Assembly (NCBI RefSeq): GCF_038502225.1
Contig: NC_091340.1
Span: 29,378,573 to 29,442,572 of the forward strand
Origin: Cherax quadricarinatus
Lineage: Eukaryota > Arthropoda > Malacostraca > Decapoda > Parastacidae
Direction: 5' to 3'
DNA: 64,000 bases
The number at the start of each line of letters is the position of its first letter. The stretch's first letter is position 1. A program made the position numbers and the translations under genes. The notes below the pieces were generated by a model. The model was given only the letters and a program-made list of their open reading frames with translations. It had not been told where the DNA came from and ran no database searches. Shown here in pieces: positions 52,201 through 64,000 of this stretch.

Positions 52201-55200
52201 ACCTTCCTGTCTCTTATTGTGGCTTGACCTTCCTGTCTTTTATTGTGGCTTGACCTTCCTGTCTGTTATTGTGGCTTGACCTTCCTGTCTGTTATTGTGG
52301 CTTGACTTTCCTGTCTCTTATTGTTGCTTGACCTTCCTGTCTCTTATTGTAGCTTGACATTCCTGTCTCTTATTGTGGCTTGAGCCTCTTGTCTCTTATT
52401 GTGGCTTGACCTTCCTGTCTCTTATTGTGGCTTGACCTTCCTGTCTCTTATTGTGGCTTGACCCTCCTGTCTGTTATTGTGGCTTGACCTTCCTGTCTGT
52501 TTTTGTGGCTTGACCTTCCTGTCTGTTATTGTGGCTTGACCTTCCTGTCTCTTAATGTGGCTTGACCTTCCTGTCTCTTATTGTGGCTTGACCTTCCTGT
52601 CTCTTATTGTGGCTTGACCCTCCTGTCTCTTATTGTGGCTTGACCTTCCTGTCTCTTATTGTGGCTTAACCTTCCTGTCTCTTATTGTGGCTTGACCCTT
52701 CTGTCTCTTATTGTGGCTTGACCTTCCTGTCTCTTATTGTGGCTTGACCTTCCTGTCTCTTATTGTGGCTTGACCTTCCTGTCTCTTATTGTGGCTTGAC
52801 ACTCCTGTCTCTTATTGTGGCTTGACCCTCCTGTCTCTTATAGTGGCTTGACCCTCCTGTCTCTTATTGTGGCTTGACCCTCCTGTCTCTTATTGTGGCT
52901 TGACCCTCCTGTCTGTTATTGTGGCTTGACCTTCCTGTCTCTTATTGTGGCTTGACCTTCATGTCTCTTATTGTGGCTTGATCCTCCTGTCTCTTATTGT
53001 GGCTTGACCTTCCTGTCTCTTATTGTGGCTTGACATTCCTGTCTCTTATTGTAGCTTGACCTTCCTGTCTCTTATTGTGGCTTGACCTTCCTGTCTGTTA
53101 TTGTGGCTTGACCTTCCTCTCTGTTATTGTGGCTTGACCTTCCTGTCTGTTATTGTGGCTTGACCTTCCTGTCTGTTATTGTGGCTTGACCTTCCTGTCT
53201 GTTATTGTGGCTTTGCCTTCCTGTCTGTTATTGTGGCTTGACCTTCCTGTCTGTTATTGTGGCTTGACCTTCCTGTCTGTTATTGTGGCTTGACCTTCCT
53301 GTCTTTTATTGTGGCTTGACCTTCCTGTCTCTTATTGTGGCTTGACCTTCCTGTCTGTTATTGTGGCTTGACCTTCCTGTCTGTTATTGTGGCTTGACCT
53401 TCCTGTCTCTTATTGTGGCTTGACCCTCCTGTCTCTTACTGTGGCTTGACCTTCCTGTCTGTTATTGTGGCTTGACCTTCTTGTCTCTTATTGTGGCTTG
53501 ACCTTCCTGTCTGTTATTGTGGCTTGACCTTCCTGTCTGTTATTGTGGCTTGACCTTCCTGTCTCTTATTGTGGCTTGACCTTCCTGTCTCTTATTGTGG
53601 CTTGACCTTCCTGTCTGTTATTGTGGCTTGACCTTCCTGTCTGTTATTGTGGCTTGAATATCCTGTCTCTTATTGTGGCTTGACCTTCCTGTCTCTTATT
53701 GTGGCTTGACCTTCCTGTCTGTTATTGTAGCTTGACCTTCCTGTCTCTTATTGTGGCTTGACCTTCCTGTCTCTTATTGTGGCTTGACCCTCCTGTCTCT
53801 TATTGTGGCTTGACCTTCCTGTCTATTATTGTGGCTTGACCTTCCTGCCTCTTATTGTGGCTTGACCTTCCTGTCTGTTATTGTGGCTTGACCTTCCTGT
53901 CTCTTATTGTGGCTTGACCCTCCTGTCTCTTATTGTGGCTTGACCTCCTTGTCTGTTATTGTGGCTTGACCTTCCTGTCTCTTATTGTGGCTTGACCTTC
54001 CTGTCTCTTATTGTGGCTTGAGCTTCCTGTCTCTTATTGTGGCTTGACCTTCCCGTCTGTTATTGAGGCTTGACCTTCCTGTCTCTTATTGTGGCTTGAC
54101 CTTCCTGTCTGTTATTGTGGCTTGACCTTCTTGTCTCTTATTGTGGCTTGACCTTCCTGTCTCTTATTGTGGATTGACCTTCCTGACTCTTATTGTGGCT
54201 TGACCTTCCTGTCTCTTATTGTGGCTTCACCTTTCTGTCTCTTATTATGGCTTGACTTTCCTGTCTCTTATTGTGGCTTGACCTTCCTGCCTGTTATTGT
54301 GGCTTGACCTTCCTATCTCTTATTGTGGCTTGACCTTCCTCTCTCTTATTGTGGCTTGACCTTCCTGTCTCTTATTGTGGCTTGACCTTCTTGTCTGTTA
54401 TTGTGGCTTGACCTTCCTGTCTCTCATTGTGGCTTGACCTTCCTGTCTCTTATTGTGGCTTGACCTTCCTGTCTCTTATTGTGGCTTGACCTTCCTGTCT
54501 GTTATTGTGGCTTGACCTTCCTGTCTCTTATTGTGGCTTGACCTTCCTGTCTCTTATTGTAACTTGACCCTTCTGTCTGTTATTGTGGCTTGACCTTCCT
54601 GTCTCTTATTGTGGCTTGACCTTCCTGTCTCTTATTGTGGCTTGACCCTCCTGTGTGTTATTGTGGCTTGACCCTCCTGTCTGTTTTTGTGGCTTGACCT
54701 TCCTGTCTCTTGTTGTGGCTTGACCTTCCTGTCTCTTATTGTGGCTTGACCTTCCTGTCTCTTATTGTGGCTTGACCTTCCTGTCTCTTATTGTGGCTTG
54801 ACCTTCCTGTCTCTTATTGTGGCTTGACCTTCCTGTCTGTTATTGTGGCTTGACCTTCCTGTCTGATATTGTAGCTTGACCTTCCTGTCTGTAATTGTGG
54901 CTTGACCTTCCTGTCTCTTATTGTGGTTTGTCCTTGCTGTCTCTTATTGTGGCTTGACCTTCCTGTCTGTTATTGTGGCTTGACCTTCCTGTCTCTTATT
55001 GTGGCTTGACCTTCCTGTCTCTTATTGTGGCTTGACCTTCCTGTCTCTTATTGTGGCTTGACCTTCCTGTCTCTTATTGTGGCTTGACCTTCCTGTCTTT
55101 TATTGTGGCTTGACCTTCCTGTCTGTTATTGTGGCTTGACCTTCCTGTCTGTTATTGTGGCTTGACTTTCCTGTCTCTTATTGTTGCTTGACCTTCCTGT

Positions 55201-58200
55201 CTCTTATTGTAGCTTGACATTCCTGTCTCTTATTGTGGCTTGAGCCTCCTGTCTCTTATTGTGGCTTGACCTTCCTGTCTCTTATTGTGGCTTGACCTTC
55301 CTGTCTCTTATTGTGGCTTGACCTTCCTGTCTCTTATTGTGGCTTGACCTTCCTGTCTGTTATTGTGGCTTGACCTTCCTGTCTCTTATTGTGGCTTGAC
55401 CCTCCTGTCTCTTACTGTGGCTTGACCTTCCTGTCTGTTATTGTGGCTTGACCTTCTTGTCTTTTATTGTGGCTTGACCTTCCTGTCTGTTATTGTGGCT
55501 TGACCTTCCTGTCTGTTATTGTGGCTTGACCTTCCTGTCTCTTATTGTGGCTTGACCTTCCTGTCTCTTATTGTGGCTTGACCTTCCTGTCTGTTATTGT
55601 GGCTTGACCTTCCTGTCTGTTATTGTGGCTTGAATATCCTGTCTCTTATTGTGGCTTGACCTTCCTGTCTCTTATTGTGGCTTGACCTTCCTGTCTGTTA
55701 TTGTAGCTTGACCTTCCTGTCTCTTATTGTGGCTTGACCTTCCTGTCTCTTATTGTGGCTTGACCCTCCTGTCTCTTATTGTGGCTTGACCTTCCTGTCT
55801 ATTATTGTGGCTTGACCTTCCTGCCTCTTATTGTGGCTTGACCTTCCTGTCTGTTATTGTGGCTTGACCTTCCTGTCTCTTATTGTGGCTTGACCCTCCT
55901 GTCTCTTATTGTGGCTTGACCTCCTTGTCTCTTATTGTGGCTTGACCTTCCTGTCTCTTATTGTGGCTTGACCTTCCTGTCTCTTATTGTGGCTTGAGCT
56001 TCCTGTCTCTTATTGTGGCTTGACCTTCCCGTCTGTTATTGAGGCTTGACCTTCCTGTCTCTTATTGTGGCTTGACCTTCCTGTCTGTTATTGTGGCTTG
56101 ACCTTCTTGTCTCTTATTGTGGCTTGACCTTCCTGTCTCTTATTGTGGATTGACCTTCCTGACTCTTATTGTGGCTTGACCTTCCTGTCTCTTATTGTGG
56201 CTTCACCTTTCTGTCTCTTATTATGGCTTGACTTTCCTGTCTCTTATTGTGGCTTGACCTTCCTGCCTGTTATTGTGGCTTGACCTTCCTATCTCTTATT
56301 GTGGCTTGACCTTCCTCTCTCTTATTGTGGCTTGACCTTCCTCTCTCTTATTGTGGCTTGACCTTCTTGTCTGTTATTGTGGCTTGACCTTCCTGTCTCT
56401 CATTGTGGCTTGACCTTCCTGTCTCTTATTGTGGCTTGACCTTCCTGTCTCTTATTGTGGCTTGACCTTCCTGTCTGTTATTGTGGCTTGACCTTCGTGT
56501 CTCTTATTGTGGCTTGACCTTCCTGTCTCTTATTGTAACTTGACCCTTCTGTCTGTTATTGTGGCTTGACTTTCCTGTCTCTTATTGTGGCTTGACCTTC
56601 CTGTCTCTTATTGTGGCTTGACCCTCCTGTGTGTTATTGTGGCTTGACCCTCCTGTCTGTTTTTGTGGCTTGACCTTCCTGTCTCTTGTTGTGGCTTGAC
56701 CTTCCTGTCTCTTATTGTGGCTTGACCTTCCTGTCTCTTATTGTGGCTTGACCTTCCTGTCTCTTATTGTGGCTTGACCTTCCTGTCTCTTATTGTGGCT
56801 TGACCTTCCTGTCTGTTATTGTGGCTTGACCTTCCTGTCTGATATTGTGGCTTGACCTTCCTGTCTGTAATTGTGGCTTGACCTTCCTGTCTCTTATTGT
56901 GGTTTGTCCTTGCTGTCTCTTATTGTGGCTTGACCTTCCTGTCTGTTATTGTGGCTTGACCTTCCTGTCTCTTATTGTGGCTTGACCTTCCTGTCTCTTA
57001 TTGTGGCTTGACCTTCCTGTCTCTTATTGTGGCTTGACCTTCCTGTCTCTTATTGTGGCTTGACCTTCCTGTCTTTTATTGTGGCTTGACCTTCCTGTCT
57101 GTTATTGTGGCTTGACCTTCCTGTCTCTTATTGTGGCTTGACTTTCCTGTCTCTTATTGTTGCTTGACCTTCCTGTCTCTTATTGTAGCTTGACATTCCT
57201 GTCTCTTATTGTGGCTTGAGCCTCCTGTCTCTTATTGTGGCTTGACCTTCCTGTCTCTTATTGTGGCTTGACCTTCCTGTCTCTTATTGTGGCTTGACCC
57301 TCCTGTCTGTTATTGTGGCTTGACCTTCCTGTCTGTTTTTGTGGCTTGACCTTCCTGTCTGTTATTGTGGCTTGAACTTCCTGTCTCTTAATGTGGCTTG
57401 ACCTTCCTGTCTCTTATTGTGGCTTGACCTTCCTGTCTCTTATTGTGGCTTGACCCTCCTGTCTCTTATTGTGGCTTGACCTTCCTGTCTCTTATTGTGG
57501 CTTGACCTTCCTGTCTCTTATTGTGGCTTGACCCTTCTGTCTCTTATTGTGGCTTGACCTTCCTGTCTCTTATTGTGGCTTGACCTTCCTGTCTCTTATT
57601 GTGGCTTGACCTTCCTGTCTCTTATTGTGGCTTGACACTCCTGTCTCTTATTGTGGCTTGACCCTCCTGTCTCTTATAGTGGCTTGAGCCTCCTGTCTCT
57701 TATTGTGGCTTGACCCTCCTGTCTCTTATTGTGGCTTGACCCTCCTGTCTGTTATTGTGGCTTGACCTTCCTGTCTCTTATTGTGGCTTGACCTTCATGT
57801 CTCTTATTGTGGCTTGACCCTCCTGTCTCTTATTGTGGCTTGACCTTCCTGTCTCTTATTGTGGCTTGACATTCCTGTCTCTTATTGTAGCTTGACCTTC
57901 CTGTCTCTTATTGTGGCTTGACCTTCCTGTCTGTTATTGTGGCTTGACCTTCCTCTCTGTTATTGTGGCTTGACCTTCCTGTCTGTTATTGTGGCTTGAC
58001 CTTCCTGTCTGTTATTGTGGCTTGACCTTCCTGTCTGTTATTGTGGCTTTGCCTTCCTGTCTGTTATTGTGGCTTGACCTTCCTTTCTGTTATTGTGGCT
58101 TGACCTTCCTGTCTGTTATTGTGGCTTGACCTTCCTGTCTGGTATTGAGGCTTGTCCTTCCTGTCTCTTATTGTAGCTTGATCTTCCAGTCTCTTATTGT

Positions 58201-61200
58201 GGCTTGACCTTCCTGTCTCTTATTGTAGCTTGACCTTCCCGTCTCTTATTGTGGCTTGACCTTCCTGTCTGTTATTGAGGCTTGACATTCCTGTCTCTTA
58301 TTGTGGCTTGACCTTCCTGTCTCTTATTGTGGCTTGACCTTCCTGTCTCTTATTGTGGCTTGACCCTCCTGTTTCTTATTGTGGCTTGACCTTCCTGTCT
58401 CTTATTGTGGCTTGACCTTCCTGTCTCTTACTGTGGCTTGACCTTCCTGTCTCTTATTGTGGCTTGATCTTCCTGTCTCTTATTGTGGCTTGACCTTCCT
58501 GTCTGTTATTGTGGCTTGAACTTCGTGTCTCTTATTGTGGCTTGACCTTCCTGTCTCTTATTCTTGCTTGACCTTCCTGTCTGTTATTGTGGCTTGACCT
58601 TCCTGTCTCTTATTTTGGCTTGACCCTCCTATCTGTTATTGTGGCTTGACCTTCCTGTCTCTTATTGTAGCTTGACCTTAATGTCTCTTATTGTGGCTTG
58701 ACCTTCCTGTCTCTTATTGTGGCTTGACCTTAATGTCTCTTATTGTGGCTTGACCTTCCTGTCTCTTATTGTGGCTTGACCTTCCTGTCTCTTATTGTGG
58801 CTTGACCTTCCTGTCTGTTATTGTGGCTTGACCTTCCTGTCTCTTATTGTGGCTTGACCTTCCTGTCTCTTATTGTGGCTTGACTTTCATGTCTCTTATT
58901 GTGGCTTGACCTTCCTGTCTCTTATTGTGGCTTTACCTTCCTGTCTCTTATTGTGGCTTGACCTTCCTGTCTCTTATTGTAGCTTGACCTTCCTGTGTCT
59001 TATTGTGGCTTGACCTTCCTGTCTCTTATTGTGGCTTGACCTTCCTGTCTCTTATTGTGGCTTGACCTTCCTGTCTCTTATTGTGGCTTGACCCTCCTGT
59101 TTCTTATTGTGGCTTGACCTTCCTGTCTCTTATTTTGGCTTGACCTTCCTGTCTCTTATTGTGGCTTTACCTTCCTGTCTGTTATTGTGGCTTGACCTTC
59201 CTGTCTGTTATTGTGGCTTGACCTTCCTGTCTGTTATTGTGGCTTGACCTTCCGGTCTGTTATTGTGGCTTGACCTTCCTGTCTCTTATTGTGGCTTGAC
59301 CCTTCTGTCTGTTATTGTGGCTTGACCTTCCTGTCTCTTATTGTGGCTTGACCTTCCTGTCTCTTATTCTGGCTTGACCTTCCTGTCTCTTATTGTGGCT
59401 TGACCTTCCTGTCTCTTATTGTGGCTTGACCTTCCTGTCTCTTATTGTGGCTTGACCCTCCTGTCTGTTATTGTGGCTTGACCTTCCTGTCTCTTGTTGT
59501 GGCTTGACCTTCCTGTCTCTTATTGTGGCTTGACCTTCCTGTCTCTTATTGTGGCTTGACCTTCCTTTCTCTTACTGTGGCTAGACCTTCCTGTCTCTTA
59601 TTGAGGCTTGACCTTCCTGTCTGTTATTGTGGCTTGACCTTCCTGTATGTTATTGTGGCTTGACCTTCATGTCTGTTATTGTGGCTTGACCTTCCTGTCT
59701 GTTATTGTGGCTTGACCTTCCTGTCTGTTATTGTGGCTTGACCTTCCTGTCTGTTATTGTGGCTTGACCTTCCGGTCTGTTATTGTGGCTTGACCTTCCT
59801 GTCTCTTATTGTGGCTTGACCTTCCTCTCTCTTATTGTGGCTTGACCTTCCTGTCTCTTATTGTGGCTCGACATTCCTGTCTCTTATTGTGGCTTGACGT
59901 TCCTGTCTCTTATTGTGGCTTGACCTTCCTGTCTCTTATTGTGGCTTGACCTTCCTGTCTCTTATTGTGGCTTGACCTTCCTGTCTCTTATTGTGGCTTG
60001 ACCTTCCTGTCTCTTATTGTGGCTTGACCTTCTTGTCTCTTATTGTGGCTTGACTCTCCTGTCTCTTATTGTGGCTTTACCTTCCTGTCTCTTATTGTGG
60101 CTTGCCCTTCCTGTCTCTTATTGTGGCTTGACCTTCCTGTCTCTTATTGTGGCTTGACCCTCCTGTCTCTTATTGTGGCTTGACCCTACTGTCTCTTTTT
60201 GTGGCTTGACCTTCCTGTCTCTTATTGTGGCTTGACCCTCCTGTCTCTTATTGTGGCTTGACCTTCCTGTCTCTTATTGTGGCTTGACCCTCCTGTCTCT
60301 TATTGTGGCTTGGCCTTCCTGTCTGTTATTGTGGCTTGACCTTCCTGTCTGTTATTGTGGCTTGACCTTCCTGTCTCTTATTGTGGCTTGAGCTTCCTGT
60401 CTCTTATTGTGGCTTGAGCTTCCTGTCTCTTATTGTGGCTTGACCCTCCTGTTTCTTATTGTGGCTTGGCCTTCCTGTCTCTTATTGTGGCTTGACCTTC
60501 CTGTCTCTTATTGTGGCTTGACCTTCCTGTCTCTTATTGTGGCTTGACCTTCCTGTCTCTTATTGTGGCTTGACCCTCCTGTCTCTTATTGTGGCTTGGC
60601 CTTCCTGTCTGTTATTGTGGCTTGGCCTTCCTGTCTGTTATTGTGGCTTGACCTTCCTGTCTGTTATTGTGGCTTGACCTTCCTGTCTCTTATTGTGGCT
60701 TGAGCTTCCTGTCTCTTATTGTGGCTTGAGCTTCCTGTCTCTTATTGTGGCTTGACCCTCCTGTTTCTTATTGTGGCTTGGCCTTCCTGTCTCTTATTGT
60801 GGCTTGACCTTCCTGTCTCTTATTGTGGCTTGACCTTCCTGTCTCTTATTGTGGCTTGACCCTCCTGTCTCTTATTGTGGCTTGGCCTTCCTGTCTGTTA
60901 TTGTGGCTTAACCTTCCTGTCTGTTATTGTGGCTTGACCTTCCTGTCTCTTATTGTGGCTTGAGCTTCCTGTCTCTTATTGTGGCTTGAGCTTCCTGTCT
61001 CTTATTGTGGCTTGACCCTCCTGTTTCTTATTGTGGCTTGGCCTTCCTGTCTCTTATTGTGGCTTGACCTTCCTGTCTCTTATTGTGGCTTGACCTTCCT
61101 GTCTCTTATTGTGGCTTGAGCTTCCTGTCTCTTATTGTGGCTTGACCCTCCTGTTTCTTATTGTGGCTTGGCCTTCCTGTCTCTTATTGTGGCTTGACCT

Positions 61201-64000
61201 TCCTGTCTCTTATTGTGGCTTGACCTTCCTGTCTGTTATTGTGGCTTGACTTTCCTGTCTCTTATTGTGGCTTGACCTTCCTCTCTGTTATTGTGGCTTG
61301 ATCTTCCTGTCTGTTATTGTGACTCGACCTTCCTGTCTGTTATTGTGGCTTGACCTTCCTGTCTGTTATTGTGGCTTGGCCTTCGTGTCTGTTATTGTGG
61401 CTTGACCTTCCTGTCTCTTATTGTGGCTTGACCCTCCTGTCTCTTATTGTGGCTTGACCTTCCTGTCTCTTATTGTGGCTTGACCCTCCTGTCTCTTTTT
61501 GTGGCTTGGCCTTCCTGTCTGTTATTGTGGCTTGACTATCCTGTCTGTTATTGTGGCTTGACCTTCCTGTCTGTTATTGTGGCGTGACCTTCCTGTCTGT
61601 TATTGTGGCTTGTCCCTCCTGTCTCTTATTGTGGCTTGACCCTCCTGTCTCTTATTGTGGCTTGGCCTTCCTGTCTGTTATTGTGGCTTGACCTTCCTGT
61701 CTGTTATTGTGGCTTGACCTTCCTGTCTGTTATTGTGGCTTGACCTTCCTGTCTGTTATTGTGGCTTGACCTTCCTGTCTCTTATTGTGGCTTGACCTTC
61801 ATGTCTCTTATTGTGGCTTGACCCTCCTGTCTCTTATTGTGGCTTGACCTTCCTGTCTCTTATTGTGGCTTGACCTTCCTGTCTCTTATTGTGGCTTGAC
61901 CCTCCTGTCTCTTATTGTGGCTTGACCTTCCTGTCTCTTATTGTGGCTTGACATTCCTGTCTCTTATTGTAGCTTGACCTTCCTGTCTCTTATTGTGGCT
62001 TGACCTTCCTGTCTGTTATTGTGGCTTGACCTTCCTGTCTGTTATTGTTTCTTGACCTTCCTGTCTGTTATTGTGGCTTGACCTTCCTGTCTGGTATTGA
62101 GGCTTGTCCTTCCTGTCTCTTATTGTAGCTTGATCTTCCAGTCTCTTATTGTGGCTTGACCTTCCTGTCTCTTATTGTGGCTTGACCTTCCTGTCTCTTA
62201 TTGTGGCTTGACCTTCCTGTCCCTTATTGTGGCTTGACCTTCCTGTCTCTTATTGTAGCTTGACCTTCCCGTCTCTTATTGTGGCTTGACCTTCCTGTCT
62301 GTTATTGAGGCTTGACATTCCTGTCTCTTATTGTGGCTTGACCTTCCTGTCTCTTATTGTGGCTTGACCTTCCTGTCTCTTATTGTGGCTTGACCCTCCT
62401 GTTTCTTATTGTGGCTTGACCTTCCTGTCTCTTATTGTGGCTTGACCTTCCTGTCTCTTACTGTGGCTTGACCTTCCTGTCTCTTATTGTGGCTTGATCT
62501 TCCTGTCTCTTATTGTGGCTTGACCTTCCTGTCTGTTATTGTGGCTTGAACTTCCTGTCTCTTATTGTGGCTTGACCTTCCTGTCTCTTATTCTGGCTTG
62601 ACCTTCCTGTCTGTTATTGTGGCTTGACCTTCCTGGCTCTTATTGTGCCTTGACCCTCCTATCTGTTATTGTGGCTTGACCTTCCTGTCTCTTATTGTGG
62701 CTTGACCTTAATGTCTCTTATTGTGGCTTGACCTTCCTGTCTCTTATTGTGGCTTGACCTTAATGTCTCTTATTGTGGCTTGACCTTCCTGTCTCTTATT
62801 GTGGCTTGACCTTCCTGTCTCTTATTGTGGCTTGACCTTCCTGTCTGTTATTGTGGCTTGACCTTCCTGTCTCTTATTGTGGCTTGACCTTCCTGTCTCT
62901 TATTGTGGCTTGACTTTCATGTCTCTTATTGTGGCTTGACCTTCCTGTCTCTTATTGTGGCTTTACCTTCCTGTCTCTTATTGTGGCTTGACCTTCCTGT
63001 CTCTTATTGTAGCTTGACCTTCCTGTGTCTTATTGTGGCTTGACCTTCCTGTCTCTTATTGTGGCTTGACCTTCCTGTCTCTTATTGTGGCTTGACCTTC
63101 CTGTCTCTTATTGTGGCTTGACCCTCCTGTTTCTTATTGTGGCTTGACCTTCCTGTCTCTTATTTTGGCTTGACCTTCCTGTCTCTTATTGTGGCTTTAC
63201 CTTCCTGTCTGTTATTGTGGCTTGACCTTCCTGTCTGTTATTGTGGCTTGACCTTCCTGTCTGTTATTGTGGCTTGACCTTCCGGTCTGTTATTGTGGCT
63301 TGACCTTCCTTTCTCTTATTGTGGCTTGACCCTTCTGTCTGTTATTGTGGCTTGACCTTCCTGTCTCTTATTGTGGCTTGACCTTCCTGTCTCTTATTGT
63401 GGCTTGACCTTCCTGTCTCTTATTGTGGCTTGACCTTCCTGTCTCTTATTGTGGCTTGACCTTCCTGTCTCTTATTGTGGCTTGACCCTCCTGTCTGTTA
63501 TTGTGGCTTGACCTTCCTGTCTCTTGTTGTGGCTTGACCTTCCTGTCTCTTATTGTGGCTTGACCTTCCTGTCTCTTATTGTGGCTTGACCTTCCTTTCT
63601 CTTACTGTGGCTAGACCTTCCTGTCTCTTATTGTGGCTTGACCTTCCTGTCTGTTATTGTGGCTTGACCTTCCTGTCTGTTATTGTGGCTTGACCTTCAT
63701 GTCTGTTATTGTGGCTTGACCTTCCTGTCTGTTATTGTGGCTTGACCTTCCTCTCTCTTATTGTGGCTTGACCTTCCTCTCTCTTATTGTGGCTTGACCT
63801 TCCTGTCTCTTATTGTGGCTTGACCTTCCTGTCTCTTATTGTGGCTTGACGTTCCTGTCTCTTATTGTGGCTTGACCTTCCTGTCTCTTATTGTGGCTTG
63901 ACCTTCCTGTCTCTTATTGTGGCTTGACCTTCCTGTCTCTTATTGTGGCTTGACCTTCCTGTCTCTTATTGTGGCTTGACCTTCTTGTCTCTTATTGTGG
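49232..64000 (+). repeat. 26-bp satellite array with nested higher-order repeats
   Basis: About 568 copies of a 26-bp unit (TATTGTGGCTTGACC then TTCCTGTCTCT), running off the right edge. Units alternate mainly between GTCTC and GTCTG at one base and TTC/CTC at another. Marker variants give exact higher-order spacings: GTCTATTATTG at 50451, 50971, 53823 and 55799 (520; 2852, which is 2860 less an 8-bp deletion at about 51250; 1976). GGTATTGAGGCTTG at 58141 and 62093 (3952), then 4030 further on, after a three-unit insertion. The unit length is not a multiple of 3 and contains TGA, so there is no long ORF. Confidence 0.97.

Noticed and set aside
49232..64000. CRISPR-like array
   Set aside because: Direct 26-bp repeats are contiguous without unique spacers, and the context is eukaryotic.

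Overview
This is a eukaryotic nuclear window with almost no recognisable host gene content. I infer an arthropod, most likely a decapod crustacean such as a crayfish. The basis is the mix of CR1/Jockey-type LINEs, Penelope-like element remains, tRNA-derived SINEs and mariner and Gypsy debris, very long pure dinucleotide and trinucleotide tracts, and dispersed motifs that I associate from memory with decapod genomes. No database was consulted.

Layout. 1-5318: array of a 15-bp satellite (CCTGCAGTGTTTCAT), ending in a degenerate edge and a compound GA microsatellite. 5953-8042: decayed CR1/Jockey-like reverse transcriptase. 8653-17457: the same 15-bp satellite in the opposite orientation, interrupted at 10132-11168 by a second LINE fragment that carries an open RT C-terminal half. 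17.5-38 kb: a graveyard of short mobile elements, including tRNA-derived SINEs (one tandemly triplicated with identical 272-bp units), a mariner transposase fragment, a Penelope-like element with a GIY-YIG domain, a Gypsy integrase fragment, a LINE ORF1 with CCHC knuckles, and at least nine foldback elements. 38-49 kb: a LINE ORF1/endonuclease fragment, a MITE inside TA repeats, about ten unrelated minisatellites and further LINE/SINE remnants. 49232-64000: a 26-bp satellite that runs off the window and carries nested higher-order duplications. The two satellites fill about 28 kb, roughly 44 percent of the window.

The most interesting system is the foldback family at 18.9-37.1 kb and 41.2 kb. 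Its members have inverted-repeat bodies (one with perfect 183-bp arms, one a perfect loopless 100-bp palindrome), a short conserved tail on one side only, and target-site duplications of about 10-17 bp. All carry a core made of CTGAWGA or a relative, a hairpin, then GAAACGT. The hairpin sequence differs between subfamilies but stays paired. This resembles the catalytic core of a hammerhead ribozyme, which Penelope-like elements are known to carry in their terminal repeats. A degenerate Penelope-like coding region lies in the same window at 25.5-26.2 kb. I infer that the foldbacks are non-autonomous Penelope-related retroelements.

Only one short ORF (32896-33206, +) looks like a possible host exon, and I do not recognise its family. 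There are no confirmed RNA genes and nothing prokaryotic.
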